From contig CAWATZ010000001.1 of NCBI GenBank assembly GCA_963784995.1, positions 904,452 to 968,451 of the forward strand: 64,000 bases of DNA, read 5' to 3'. The notes under the pieces are model-generated. The model had not been told where the DNA came from. It saw only the letters and a list, made by a program, of their open reading frames with translations, and searched no databases. The stretch comes from CAWATZ01 sp963784995. GTDB lineage: Bacteria; Planctomycetota; Planctomycetia; Gemmatales; Gemmataceae. Shown here piece after piece: positions 36,884 through 46,396 of this stretch. Position numbers and translations under genes: made by a program. Position 1 is the first letter of the stretch, and each line of letters opens with the position of its first letter.

Positions 36884-38444
36884 ATGACAAGCGCGGACTT
36901 GGAAGGACAGGCAGCGGCCTATGACCGGTATCGGGCCTTGCTGGCCGTTTCGGAGGCGATCGTCTCGCACCGCGATTTGGCCGCGCTGTTCCATGAGCTG
37001 GCCGGCCGGCTCCATCAGGTGGTGCGCTTCGACTACCTCGGCCTGGCCCTGCACGAAGCAACGAGCAACACTATGCGCATCCATCTTCTGGAGGGCGCCG
37101 AGCCCACACCGCTTCCATCCCCGCCAGTTCTTCCTCTTGAAGAGGAGCCGGCAGGGTGGGTCTGGCAGACCCAGCAAGCGTGGATCTTCTCGAACGTGCC
37201 CGAGGAAAAGCGCTGGCCGCGGGCCCTCGAACGAGCGAAGCGGTATGGAGTCCAGAGTTCCTGCCATTTGCCGCTCACGACAGCCCGGCGGCGCCTGGGC
37301 ATCCTGGTCTTCGCGTGCAAGCAGCCGTACGCCTACGAGACGGCGGCTGTGAACTTCCTGCAGCTCGTTGCCAACCAGGTCGCTGTGTCTGTCGAGAACG
37401 CCCTGGCCTTCCAGGAGATCGACGCGCTGAGGGACGAACTCTCCAAAGCGAACGCCTACCTGGAGGAGGAGGTCCGCACCGGGCACAACTTCGGGGAGAT
37501 CATCGGGGATAGCGCCGCCCTCCGCCGCGTTCTCCAGGAGGTGGAGACGGTCGCCGCCACAGGCTCCACGGTGCTCATTCGGGGCGAAACCGGCACGGGC
37601 AAGGAGCTGATCGCCCGCGCCGTTCACGACCTGAGCCCGCGGAAGGGCCGTACCTTCGTCAAACTGAATTGTGCGGCCATCCCTACCGGGCTGCTGGAGA
37701 GCGAGCTGTTTGGCCACGAGAAGGGGGGGCACCCGCTTGCGGGTCCACCGGGGCCGTCAGCCAGAAGGTCGGGCGATTCGAGCTGGCGCACCGGGGGACC
37801 TTGTTCCTCGACGAGATCGGAGACATCCCCCCAGAGCTGCAGCCCAAGCTGCTCCGCGTGCTCCAGGAGCAGGAGTTCGAGCGCCTGGGCGGCGCCAGGA
37901 CCATCAAGGCGGACGTGCGCCTGGTGGCGGCCACGAACCGCGACCTGGCCCGGATGGTCGCCGACGGCCGCTTCCGCGCGGACCTCTACTACCGACTGAA
38001 CGTCTTCCCGCTCGTGCTTCCGCCCTTGCGTGAGCGCCGCGATGACATCCCGCAACTGGTCCGTCATTTCACTCAGCATTTCGCCCGGCGAATGGGCCGG
38101 AGGATCGAGACCATCCCGTCCGCGGTCCTGGACGCCCTGGTTGGCTACTCCTGGCCGGGCAACGTCCGGGAGCTGCAAAACGTCATCGAACGCGCGGTCA
38201 TTCTCTCCCCCGGTCCGGCGTCGAGGTCCCCCTCGGCGACTTGCAATCCGCTGTCACGCAGGCCCCGGAGCCGACCGCTGCGGCGGTGACGCTGGCCGAC
38301 GCCGAGCGGGAGCACATCCTCGGCGCCCTCCGCGAGACCGGCTGGGTAGTGGCCGGCCCGAAGGGGGCCGCAGCGCGCCTGGGGATGAAGCGCTCGACCT
38401 TGCAAGAGAAAATGAAAAAGCTCGGAATCTCCCGGCCCCAGTAG
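36884..38444 (+). CDS. Sigma-54-dependent activator with GAF domain (FhlA/NorR-type), GAFTGA loop interrupted
   Basis: About 520 residues after joining three frames. A GAF domain lies at about 10-175 (YRALLAVSEAIVSHRDLAAL to ANQVAVSVENALAFQ). The AAA+ domain has Walker A RGETGTGKELIA, CAAIPTGLLESELFGHEKG, Walker B TLFLDEIGDI, sensor RLVAATNRDLARM and WPGNVRELQNVIERAV. A Fis-type helix-turn-helix ends the protein (GAAARLGMKRSTLQEKMKKL). Right after HEKG, where GAFTGA contacts sigma-54, a 21-bp mini-palindrome (37726) replaces the first half of the loop and shifts the frame; one more G would make the insertion in-frame. Another shift is near 38218. FhlA responds to formate in E. coli, a possible link to the formate dehydrogenase here. 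Confidence 0.85.
37726..37746. repeat. Mini-palindrome inside the GAFTGA loop
   Basis: GGGGCACCCGCTTGCGGGTC plus C, the reverse complement of the 17754/35354 unit, within the sigma-54 activator gene. Confidence 0.88.
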
Positions 38445-38857
38445 TGCGGGCCCGCAGGCAGCCGGGGCAACGATCGGGCGTATTCTTGGCGTTGGATGTA
38501 TTGGTCGATAAAGCGTCCATGAAACCGAGGCGCGGACGGGGAGAACCAAACTGCCGTCGGTGTGTCGGACCGACGCAGGTTGCGGGAATCACCCGGGTTA
38601 CTTCGGTCGATCCGACCGGAGCAGGCAACCTCCGGAGCCGAAGTGCCTTCAGCGTGTCGGACCGGAGCACGCAGTAGCCGATCATGTAGCCAGGCGCACA
38701 TTAGCACTCGCGGGAGGAAGGCGAAGTATCGTCACTGCCATACAGGTGGAGCGCAGCAGCCACAGTTCCTCCTGTGTCTGCACCGGGATCACGCAACGGT
38801 AGCGACGGCACTTCAGTCATCATGGCCGGCTCGATCGCCGGCCTAATTGCCTCCCTC
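38445..38857. other. Gene-free stretch
   Basis: No supported gene. Repeated GTGTCGGACCG-type words occur (38569, 38659) without a clear array; nothing else stands out. Confidence 0.45.
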
Positions 38858-39135
38858 CTTCGACATCTACAACTCCAGCAAGCTCGCCGTCCGCTCGCCG
38901 CGCGGGCTTGGACTCTGAACCTGAAAGGGACGCAACGTCCGCGTCAACGTACTCAGCCCAGGCGCCACCGCCACGGCCATCCTGGAAGGGATGGAGAAAC
39001 CGCGCTCCTACGTCAGCGTGTTCACCCGCGGCGCGGCCAGAAGAGATCGCCTCGGCCGCGCTCGGCCTTCTCGTTGAGCGACTCCAGTTTCGTCAACGGC
39101 ATCGAGCCGTTCGTTCATGGTGGCGACGCACAGAG
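38858..39135 (+). pseudogene. Decayed C-terminal part of an SDR gene
   Basis: Across frames: FDIYNSSKLAV, ARAWTLNLKG, RVNVLSPGATATAILEGMEK, then GRPEEIASAALGLL and SSFVNGIEPFVHGGDAQ. These follow the order of the SDR C-terminal half (YxxxK helix, SPG motif, final GG). At least three frame breaks are needed. No N-terminal half is nearby. Confidence 0.6.
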
Positions 39136-39390
39136 TCGAAAAGTGGGGGGACCTGGACTGCCCTTCACTTGTTTCCTCGGGCCCGCCCCATACAGTCAGA
39201 CCATGGCCGTCGAACGGCGTCGCCGGACGGCCCGTCCATCCCGTCGCCCACTCAATGCTTTCCGCAGCGGCGGAATGCCTCAGTGCGTTCCTCACCCGCT
39301 GCTAGTTATCACGCCCGTCCACGCGGGGCCCCCTCCTCTCCCGGCCCCTTCGCGGCCCCGTCCTGGCCTTTCGAGAAAGTGACGGATTCC

Positions 39391-39922
39391 GTGACGGAAG
39401 AATACGACGTCGTCGTGCTGGGGAGCGGGGAAGCGGGCAAATACCTGGCCTGGATCCTCGCCGATCAAGGAAAGAAGGTGGCGGTCGTCGAGCGCAGGTA
39501 CGTCGGCGGCTCCTGCCCGAACATCGCCTGCCTGCCGAGCAAGAACGTCATCCACTCCGCCAAGGTGGCCTCCTATTTCCGCCGCAGCGAGGAATTCGGC
39601 CTCCCCCGAGCTGGCGCGGGTCGGCCTGACCGAGCGGGAGGCCAAGGGGCGCGGGACCGCCTACCGGCTGGCGAAGGTACCGATGGCGTCCGTGTTGCGG
39701 GCCGGGACGCTCTCCGAGACGCGGGGGTTCATGAAGGCCCTGATCGGCCCCGACGACCGTGTCCTCGGCTTCACCGCGTTCGGAGTCGAGGCAGGGGAAG
39801 TCATGGCCGTTGTCCAGGTCGCGATGGGTGCGGGGCTGCCCTACACGGCGCTGCGCGACATGGTGCTGACGCACCCTACCATCGCGGAGGGGCTCGTCGT
39901 GCTGTTCTCCGCCGTGAAGTGA
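39391..39922 (+). pseudogene. Pyridine nucleotide-disulfide oxidoreductase with the middle deleted
   Basis: The N-terminus is intact to about residue 72: EEYDVVVLGSGEAGKYLAWI, then VERRYVGGSCPNIACLPSKN with the redox Cys pair. The sequence then jumps, in another frame, from EEFGLP to ELARVGLTEREAKGRG and the C-terminal dimerisation block (SETRGFMKALIGPDD, LVLFSAVK). The NAD domain, about 300 residues, is missing. This is the reverse of the gene at 33344, which lacks the N-terminal part. GTG start; the same structure is in the other arm. The left edge of the giant inverted repeat inside the window lies in it. Confidence 0.8.
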
Positions 39923-39979
39923 CGCCCCCTCCGTGAGCCCCCGTCGAACCGAACGCACTATCCCGAACCGGAGCATCCC

Positions 39980-40855
39980 ATGACTACGACGGTGACGCAC
40001 AAGACGGTAACAGTCGGCGAACAGGACGTCTTCTACCGCGAGGCCGGGCCGAAGGGCGCCCCGGCGGTGCTGCTGCTGCACGGCTTCCCGACCAGCTCGC
40101 AGATGTTCCGCAACCTGATCCCGGCCCTGGCCGGCGAGTACCGCGTGGTCGCCCCGGACTACCCCGGCTACGGCCACAGCTCGATGCCGCCTCACGACCA
40201 GTTCAGCTACACGTTTGACAACCTCGCCAGGGTGATCGACGAGTTCACCGAGAGGGTCGAGCTGACGAAATACGCCCTCTACGTGCAGGACTACGGAGCG
40301 CCGGTCGGTTTCCGGCTGGCGTCCGCGCACCCGGAGCGAGTTACCGCCATCGTGGTGCAGAACGGTAACGCCTACGACGAGGGGCTGGACAACCCCTTCT
40401 GGGAACCCATCAAGGCCTACTGGCGGGAGCCCAACAACCGGCAGAAGCGCGACGCGATCCGCAACCTGCTCACCTACGAGGCCACCCGGTGGCAGTACAC
40501 GACCGGGGTGCCGAATCCCGAGCTGGTCAGCCCCGACGGCGCGGCGCACGACCAGTTCCTGCTGGACCGGCCGGGCAACGACGAGATCCAGCTCGACCTG
40601 TTCCTCAGCTACGGCAGTAACCCCCCGCTCTACCCGAGTTGGCAGAATTACTTCCGCAAGCACCAGCCGCCAATGCTCATCGCCTGGGGCAAGAACGACC
40701 AGATCTTCCCGGCCGCCGGGGCCGAGCCGTACCGGCGCGACCTGAAGACGCTGGAGTACCACTTGCTGGACGCCGGCCACTTCGCCCTGGAGACCGAGGG
40801 CGACACCATCGCCGGGTTGATGCGCGCGTTCCTTGGCAAGCACGCAAGGCGGTAA
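39980..40855 (+). CDS. Alpha/beta hydrolase, haloalkane dehalogenase/epoxide hydrolase type
   Basis: 291 residues, complete. Oxyanion motif LLLHGFPTSSQMFRNL, nucleophile elbow YVQDYGAPVGF (Asp rather than Ser, typical of dehalogenases and epoxide hydrolases), a cap domain, acid region IAWGKNDQIFP and catalytic His in LDAGHFALE. The ATG at 39980 is preceded by CCGGAG. Such enzymes detoxify halogenated or epoxide compounds; the true substrate is unknown. It begins a run of same-strand small detoxification-type genes. Confidence 0.9.
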   Translation: MTTTVTHKTVTVGEQDVFYREAGPKGAPAVLLLHGFPTSSQMFRNLIPALAGEYRVVAPDYPGYGHSSMPPHDQFSYTFDNLARVIDEFTERVELTKYALYVQDYGAPVGFRLASAHPERVTAIVVQNGNAYDEGLDNPFWEPIKAYWREPNNRQKRDAIRNLLTYEATRWQYTTGVPNPELVSPDGAAHDQFLLDRPGNDEIQLDLFLSYGSNPPLYPSWQNYFRKHQPPMLIAWGKNDQIFPAAGAEPYRRDLKTLEYHLLDAGHFALETEGDTIAGLMRAFLGKHARR

Positions 40856-40868
40856 CCGGAGCGCAGTC

Positions 40869-41494
40869 ATGCGAACGTACCCGAGTGACGTCGCCTTCAC
40901 CCCGGCGGTCAAGGCGGTCCAGCAAGCCAGGGGCTCGCGGCAGAGTTACGCTCGCATGGAGCAGGGGCGCGGCTGGCGGACGACCGTCACCCCGGACCTG
41001 GCCGCCTTCCTGGCCGACCTGGACATGTTCTATCTGGGCACCGCCAACGCCGCGGGGCAGCCCTACATCCAGTACCGCGGCGGCCCATCCGGCTTCTTGA
41101 AGGCCATCGACGAGCGGACGCTGGGCTTCGCCGACTTCGGCGGCAACCAGCAGTACGTGACGCTGGGCAACCTGAGTGAGAACCCGAAGGCGTTCCTCTT
41201 CCTGATAGATTACGCCAACAGCCGGCGGATCAAGGTCTGGGGCGCCGCGGCGTGGTCGAGGGGGACGCCGCCCTGCTGGAGAAACTCCGCGACCGGGAAT
41301 ACCCCGCCGAGGCCGAGCGCGCGATCCTGTTCGCGATCGAGGCCTGGGACGTGAACTGCCCCCAGCACATCCACCGCCGGTTCTCGGAGCGGCAGGTCGC
41401 GCCGGTGATCGAGGAGTACCAGGCCCGGATCGCCGAACTGGAGGCCGAGGTCGCGCGATTGCGATCCGGAAAAGACAAGCCACAAGGAGCATGA
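40869..41494 (+). CDS. Pyridoxamine 5'-phosphate oxidase-family flavoprotein, frameshifted in this arm
   Basis: About 208 residues when corrected. FMN-type split barrel: DLDMFYLGTANAAGQPYIQY, then TLGFADFGGNQQYVTLGNL and KAFLFLIDYANSRRIKVWG. A C-terminal coiled coil (IEEYQARIAELEAEVARLRS) follows. One base is missing near 41249 (GCCGCGGCG here, GCCGCGCGCG in the other arm), so the frame breaks after KVWGAA. The intact copy is at 62054-62680. Its stop overlaps the next start. Confidence 0.85.
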
Positions 41495-41496
41495 CG

Positions 41497-42144
41497 ATGC
41501 AGTTCAGCAAGTCTGACACGGCGCTGGTGGTGATCGACCCGCAGAACGACGTCCTGAGCGAGAAGGGCGTCTCGTGGGGGCTGGTCGGCGCCAGCGTTCG
41601 GGAGAACGGCACCATCGAGAACCTCGCGCGGCTCTTCAAGGCCGCGAAAGAACGGGACTACGGGGTCTTCATCTCGCCCCACTACCTCTACCCCCACGAC
41701 CAGGCGTGGCGGTTCGGCGGGGCCGTCGAGAAGTCGATGCTGGAGGGCAAGGAGTTCTACCGCCCCGACCCGCTCGGCGTCGAGGGCTTTGCCGGCTCCG
41801 GGGCCGACTGGCTCGACCGCTACAAGCCCTTCATTGAGGACGGCAAAACGGTTGTTGTCAGCCCGCACAAGGTGTGGGGCCCGCAGACCAACGACCTGGT
41901 CCTGCAATTGCGAAAGCGCCGTATCGACAAGGTGATCCTGGCCGGGATGCTGGCGAACCTCTGTGTGGAGAGCCACCTGCGCGAACTGCTGGAGCAGGGT
42001 TTCGAGATCGCCGTGGTGAAGGACGCGACGGCCGGGCCCCGACACCCCGAGATCGGCGACGGCTACAGGGCGGCCGTCATCAACTACGGCTTCCTGGCCA
42101 ACGCGGTCCTGACGACCGACGAGGCCGTGAAGGCCATGAAGTAG
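41497..42144 (+). CDS. Isochorismatase-type cysteine hydrolase
   Basis: About 215 residues, intact. Catalytic triad of the family: Asp in LVVIDPQNDVL, Lys in VVVSPHKVWGPQ, Cys in GMLANLCVESHLREL. These hydrolases act on amides, carbamates or isochorismate; here the substrate is open. The ATG at 41497 is chosen because AAGGAG lies seven bases before it; the ATG at 41491 overlaps the previous stop (ATGA). Confidence 0.9.
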   Translation: MQFSKSDTALVVIDPQNDVLSEKGVSWGLVGASVRENGTIENLARLFKAAKERDYGVFISPHYLYPHDQAWRFGGAVEKSMLEGKEFYRPDPLGVEGFAGSGADWLDRYKPFIEDGKTVVVSPHKVWGPQTNDLVLQLRKRRIDKVILAGMLANLCVESHLRELLEQGFEIAVVKDATAGPRHPEIGDGYRAAVINYGFLANAVLTTDEAVKAMK

Positions 42145-42190
42145 CCGACCGGGCCGATCACACAACTCCCAATGCAAGGGACGACGCAAC

Positions 42191-42946
42191 ATGGCTGCGA
42201 AACTCGCGGGCAAAATCACCCTCGTTACGGGCGGAACCAGCGGGCTCGGCCTCGCGACCGCGAAGCGCTTCGTTTCCGAAGGCGCCCGGGTCGTCGTGAC
42301 GGGCCGGCGCAACGCCGAACTCGACGCGGCCGTCAAAGTGCTGGGCGGGACGCCCTTGGCGTGCGGGGCGACGTGTCGAGCCTTTCCGACCTCGACCGCC
42401 TCTACACGACGATCCATGAGAAATTCGGGCGGCTGGACGTCCTCTTCGCCAACGCTGGCGGCGGGGCGTTCGTACCGCTCGGCGAAATCACCGAGGAGCA
42501 CTTCGATAAGTACTTCGGCATCAACGTGAAGGGGACACTGTTCACCGTGCAGAAGGCGCTGCCGCTCATGGCCGCGGGGGGCTCCATCGTGATCAACGGC
42601 TCGATGGTCTCGGTCAAAGGGATGCCCGGCTTCGGCGTGTACGCGGCGACCAAGGCGGCGCTCCGGTCGTTCGCACGCACCTGGGCGGTGGACCTCAAGG
42701 GGAGGAACATCCGCGTGAACGTGGTGAGCCCCGGCACGGTCGTCACGCCCGCGTACAAGAACGAACTGGGGATGAGTGACGAGCAGATCAAGGCGTTCGA
42801 GGCGCAGGCGGCCTCGACCACGCCGCTGGGACTGTGCCGGCACGCCGGATGAGATCGCGAAGGCCGTGGTGTTCCTGGCGTCCGACGACAGCAGCTACAT
42901 GACCGGGGCCGACCTGTTCGTGGACGGCGGCGCCGCCCAGATCTAA
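42191..42946 (+). CDS. Short-chain dehydrogenase/reductase, frameshifted
   Basis: About 250 residues when joined. Cofactor motif TLVTGGTSGLGLATAKRF, LFANAGGGAFVPLGEI, catalytic Ser in IVINGSMVSVKG, YxxxK in FGVYAATKAALRSFAR, and NVVSPGTVVTPAY. Two breaks: near 42350 (shared with the other arm, so old or systematic) and near 42833 (this arm only: GGACTGTGCC against GGACGCGCC). The last residues match GADLFVDGGAAQI. It probably belongs with the hydrolase genes upstream. Confidence 0.85.
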
Positions 42947-43104
42947 TCAGCCGGCCGGGGTTGCATATTACCTCTCCCCTCTCCCCTCGGCGGAGAGGGG
43001 GAAAGGCGCGAACCGATCGTGTCCGAGTACTCAGCGGGCGTCGCGGACCGGCAGCCGAAAGCTGGCCCGACGTTCCCTCGGCGCATCGCACCTGGAGAAT
43101 CGCA

Positions 43105-43389
43105 ATGCCGTACGTCCGTGTCGGTGAAGAAAACGCCCGGCCCATCGACCTCTACTACAAGGACTGGGGCACGGGACGGCCTGTCGTCTTCAGCCACGGC
43201 TGGCCGCTCAGCGCGGACGCCTTCGAGGACCAGATGCTCTTCCTGGCCGACCGCGGCTACCGCTGCGTCGCGCACGACCGCCGCGGCCACGGCCGTTCGG
43301 AAGTATCGGGGACATTCAGGGTTTGTACTGGCGGAAACCCTGAACGTCCCCGATTAAGCCTTCTCCTGCTTCTGCCTGAGCCTCTCTGA
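43105..43389 (+). pseudogene. N-terminal fragment of a chloroperoxidase-type alpha/beta hydrolase
   Basis: Begins MPYVRVGEENARPIDLYYKD, then VVFSHGWPLSADAFEDQM and CVAHDRRGHGRS. This is the first third of a non-heme chloroperoxidase-like hydrolase (about 275 residues). Homology stops at the palindrome 43306-43353, and the remaining codons are unrelated. The nucleophile elbow is missing. Confidence 0.8.
43306..43353. repeat. 48-bp palindrome truncating the hydrolase gene
   Basis: TCGGGGACATTCAGGGTTT pairs with AAACCCTGAACGTCCCCGA around ten bases, with one mismatch. It marks the exact point where the hydrolase homology ends. Mirrored in the other arm near 60196-60243. Confidence 0.85.
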
Positions 43390-44015
43390 ACCGAGGCAGC
43401 AACTATGGCGCTCGTCGGTCACATCGCCCGAAGTGGCCAAGTCAAGATCCGTTGGCGCCTCGGTCCGCTCCACCGATTATTCGTCCGCTCCATCCTTTCG
43501 GTCAGCGCGAGCGCTACAGCACCGGGATCAACGCCAGCAGGTTTCCGCAGAAGGCTGAGTAGTGCCGGCCCGCCGGCAGCTGTACCGGCCTGGCGGCACT
43601 TCCCACCTCGCACTTCCAGTCCTCGCCGCAAACCGGCTCGACCCATCCGATCCACAAGTCCCTCTCGATGCCGTCTTTACGATGCGAAGCGACAGATTTC
43701 GTCTTGCCGGCACGGCCCTCGCTTTAGGGGTAGCAGGTAAGGGCAAGAGGAAGCCGTCGGAGGACCGCCTCAGGGCCGTTCGCTTGTTGAAAATGTGTGC
43801 GCTAGGGGAGGTTGGCGGCCGCTCCCAGGTGCTGTGCGGGATTGGCGGACCGAGACATCTGTTGGCGCAAACAATGCAATGATAAATATTTGCGCCGACA
43901 TCCTAATCCGCCAAACTTGGCGGGCCGAGGCGGATATTGGCGGTCGATCTCTGTCTATTTTCAATCAGCGAACGGCCTTGGGCGGTCCTGAAACCTTCAG
44001 ATGAGGAGACACACC
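43390..44015. other. Stretch without a supported gene
   Basis: Open frames exist on both strands but none shows a motif or ribosome site. 43864-43990 is comparatively AT-rich with repeated GGCGG words and probably holds the promoter of the monooxygenase gene. Confidence 0.45.
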
Positions 44016-44260
44016 ATGCCAGATCGAGTATTGATTGTCGGCGCCGGGCCAACCGGACTGGCAGCCGCGCTGGAACTGTCCCGCCTGGGCATCGCCGTCC
44101 GCATCATCGACACGCAGGCCGCTCCCCCGCCGACGTCCCGTGCCGTCGGCGTACAGGCGCGCACGCTGGAGTTGCTCGAGCTGCGCGGCCTGGCGGACGA
44201 GATGGTCCGGATTGGCAACCCCGGCCTCGCCGCCAGCTTCTATGGCGGAGGCAAGCGCCG

Positions 44261-44278
44261 GGTACCCGCTTGCGGGTG
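44261..44278. repeat. Mini-palindrome in the monooxygenase gene
   Basis: GGTACCCGCTTGCGGGTG, a variant of the unit at 37726. It stands where the reading frame is lost, replacing residues between FYGGGKR and the RLDFTRID block. Confidence 0.75.
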
Positions 44279-45105
44279 CGACTCGACTTCACGCGGATCG
44301 ACAGCCGCTATCACTACCTCCTGTTCATTTCGCAGGCCGAGACCGAGCGTATCTTGCGCACGGCGGTCGAGAAGCAGGGGGTCCGGATCGAGCGCGGCGT
44401 CGAACTCGTTGGGCTGGCGGAGCATGTGCTCTCCTCCGAACCGAACCCGGTGAGGGTCGTGCTGCGCCACGGCGACGGCCGGCTGGAGCAGGCGCAAGCG
44501 TCCTGGCTCATCAGCGCCGAGGGGGCGCACAGCATCGTGCGGGCCACCCTCGACCTTCCGTTCGAGGGGAAGACCCGCGACGAGCAGTACGCCCTGGGCG
44601 ACCTGCACATCGATGGCGAACTCGCCGAGACCGATCTCCACGTATTCTCCTCCGCACACGGCTTCCTGGGCCTGTTCCCCATGGGCAACCGGCGCTTCCG
44701 CCTGATGGCCAGCAACCCGCTCAGCCGGCCCAGCAAGGACACGGCACCGGCGCTCGAGGAGCTGCAAGCGATCTACGACCAGCGCTCGCCCATCCCGGCG
44801 CGGCTGCGGGACATGAGCTGGAGCTCCTGGTTCCGCATCAACAGCCGGATGGTGGGCGCCTCAAAGTTGGCCGCCTGCTTCTCGGCGGGGACTCGGCCCA
44901 CATCCACAGCCCGGCCGGCGCTCAGGGCATGAACACGGGCATCCAGGACATGATCAACCTGGCCTGGAAGCTGGCCCTGGTGCTCAAGGGGCAGGCACCC
45001 CCCGCGCTCATCGACACGTACGAGCAGGAGCGGCTCCCCGTGATACGCGACGTGCTGGCCAAGACGGAGGGGATGACAAACGTCATCGGCTCCGGGAACG
45101 TCGGC

Positions 45106-45114
45106 CCCTGGGCT
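45106..45114 (+). repeat. 9-bp target duplication, left
   Basis: CCCTGGGCT, repeated at 47607-47615. Removing the element and one copy restores GPWAQEAARAQ across the junction. Confidence 0.9.
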
Positions 45115-45137
45115 GGCTTTGCACAATAACCTCGCTC

Positions 45138-45201
45138 TACACAAAAACCCCCTATCCTGCACAAAAACCGGGGGTGGGGCAGGGGGTTATTGTACAAAGC
45201 T
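45138..45201 (+). repeat. 64-bp end repeat, left copy
   Basis: Ends CAGGGGGTTATTGTACAAAGCT, two bases different from the right TIR. Because it is an end-type sequence in internal position, 45115-45201 alone resembles an 87-bp mini-element. Confidence 0.8.
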
Positions 45202-45342
45202 CACGCGAGGGAGCGAACACCATGACGACAGCCCTGGTGATCGTGCTGGCCGGTCCTCCTCCGGCTGTACCAAGCCCTGACACCGCATAGCAGGATGCCC
45301 CGGTCGTTCTATTCGCTCGCCCGTGTTGTCCGCAAGGCAACG

Positions 45343-45366
45343 AAAAAGGCCACCCCGAAGGTGGCC
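45343..45366 (-). terminator. Rho-independent terminator of the PEP-CTERM gene
   Basis: On the minus strand GGCCACCTTCGGGGTGGCC is followed directly by TTTTT, eight bases past the stop codon. Confidence 0.9.
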
Positions 45367-45373
45367 GGATGAA

Positions 45374-46000
45374 TCAGTCGATGGGCAGGCGGGGGCACGC
45401 CGCTGCCGGTTTCCGCCGCCGCCAGCCGAAGAATCCGAGGCCCGTGACGGCGGCCGTGCCGAGGAGGGTGAGGGTCGAGGGTTCGGGAACGGCGGACGGC
45501 GGAGCCGGGGCTTCAATGTCCACGACGAGGGAATCCGCATCTGCCCCAGACCCCCACGTCCATGTGCATGTGCCGGGGGTTAGGCCGAGGCTGCCGATGG
45601 TGGCGTTGTCCCATGTCATGGTGCCGGTGATGGTGGTGCCGCTGATATATCCCTCGGAGAAACCAATCTGACCTGCGGACCCGTCGAAGAAAACTACGTC
45701 GCCCGTCGCCACGCTAGAGGCTTCCCATACGTTAGTGACGCCGATGCTCGAAGGGCCAGTGATGCCCGTCCAAAAGGTGAAGGTACCCGTGGCGGTCCCG
45801 AATAAGGCGCCGTATGGTTCGATGCCTTCGTAGCCTTCTTCGGCAGGGCCGATGAAGGAGAGGCCGGCCGTGTTTATGCTGCCGGAATAAGAGGCAACGA
45901 CGTCTGCGCCTTCTTGAGCGATGGTGATGATGAATTCGGCACGGGAGATCGACGGGATGGTGAGGAGCGTCACGATAACACAAAGTGCTTGGCGAAACAT
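45374..46000 (-). CDS. PEP-CTERM sorting-domain protein
   Basis: 208 residues. Signal peptide MFRQALCVIVTLLTIPSISR, then a beta-rich, Gly/Thr-rich domain. The C-terminal sorting signal is VPEPSTLTLLGTAAVTG, a hydrophobic helix and WRRRK. PEP-CTERM proteins are processed by exosortase and anchored or released at the cell surface. The ATG at 46000 has AAGGAG at good spacing. A strong terminator follows. It is unusual cargo for a small mobile element. The other arm differs by one residue (Cys to Tyr, GTCTWTW/GTYTWTW). Confidence 0.9.
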   Translation of the reverse strand: MFRQALCVIVTLLTIPSISRAEFIITIAQEGADVVASYSGSINTAGLSFIGPAEEGYEGIEPYGALFGTATGTFTFWTGITGPSSIGVTNVWEASSVATGDVVFFDGSAGQIGFSEGYISGTTITGTMTWDNATIGSLGLTPGTCTWTWGSGADADSLVVDIEAPAPPSAVPEPSTLTLLGTAAVTGLGFFGWRRRKPAAACPRLPID

Positions 46001-46396
46001 TTGAAAACTCCTTGCGTGGGTGGAGGCGCGTGGGTGGACGGCACTCGGTCGTGCCACAGGGACCACGACCAACGACGGTAGGGCCGCACGCCCGGGGGGC
46101 ACATGGCGGCGGGCGGCCCGCCGCCCTCTTTCGGGCCACGGGTCGCTTGTCGTCGGTTCCTCGATGGTGGGCGCGACACCGCATCGCGCGAATGCTCATC
46201 AGATTACCGCGACCGGAGCCGGAAAGCACGAAGAATTCCGCGGACCGAGGCTGGACCTCGCCATCTTGCTCCGACCACCAACTTCGCGTGGGCCACGTCG
46301 GGAGCCGGCGGATCAGCCTTCCGAGAGAGGAGTTTCCGGGCCGCGTGAGCGGCTAAACCACCTTGATTTTCGGTTTTTTGTCTGTACGCTTACAGA
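46001..46396. other. Gap inside the element
   Basis: Divergent promoter region between the PEP-CTERM and RHH genes. A GC-rich block (46080-46140) holds short inverted words and no supported gene. Confidence 0.45.

Larger units (their letters stand above)
44016..45114 (+). pseudogene. FAD-dependent aromatic monooxygenase (PheA/TfdB-type), 5' part, split by a TIR element
   Basis: The FAD motif VLIVGAGPTGLAAALELSRL opens the protein after GAGGAG. Then come RLDFTRIDSRYHYLLFISQ, the DG-type motif WLISAEGAHSIVRATLDLPF, and the second FAD motif LLLGGDSAHIHSPAGAQGMN followed by GIQDMINLAWKLALVL. Frames shift at 44260 (a mini-palindrome insertion) and near 44860. The gene is cut at VGPWA by the element 45115-47606 and resumes at 47607. 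These enzymes hydroxylate phenols or similar aromatics. Confidence 0.88.

Noticed and set aside
43405..43740. Possible gene MALVGHIARSG...
   Set aside because: No domain, no ribosome site, and the two arms change the N-terminal reading by indels.
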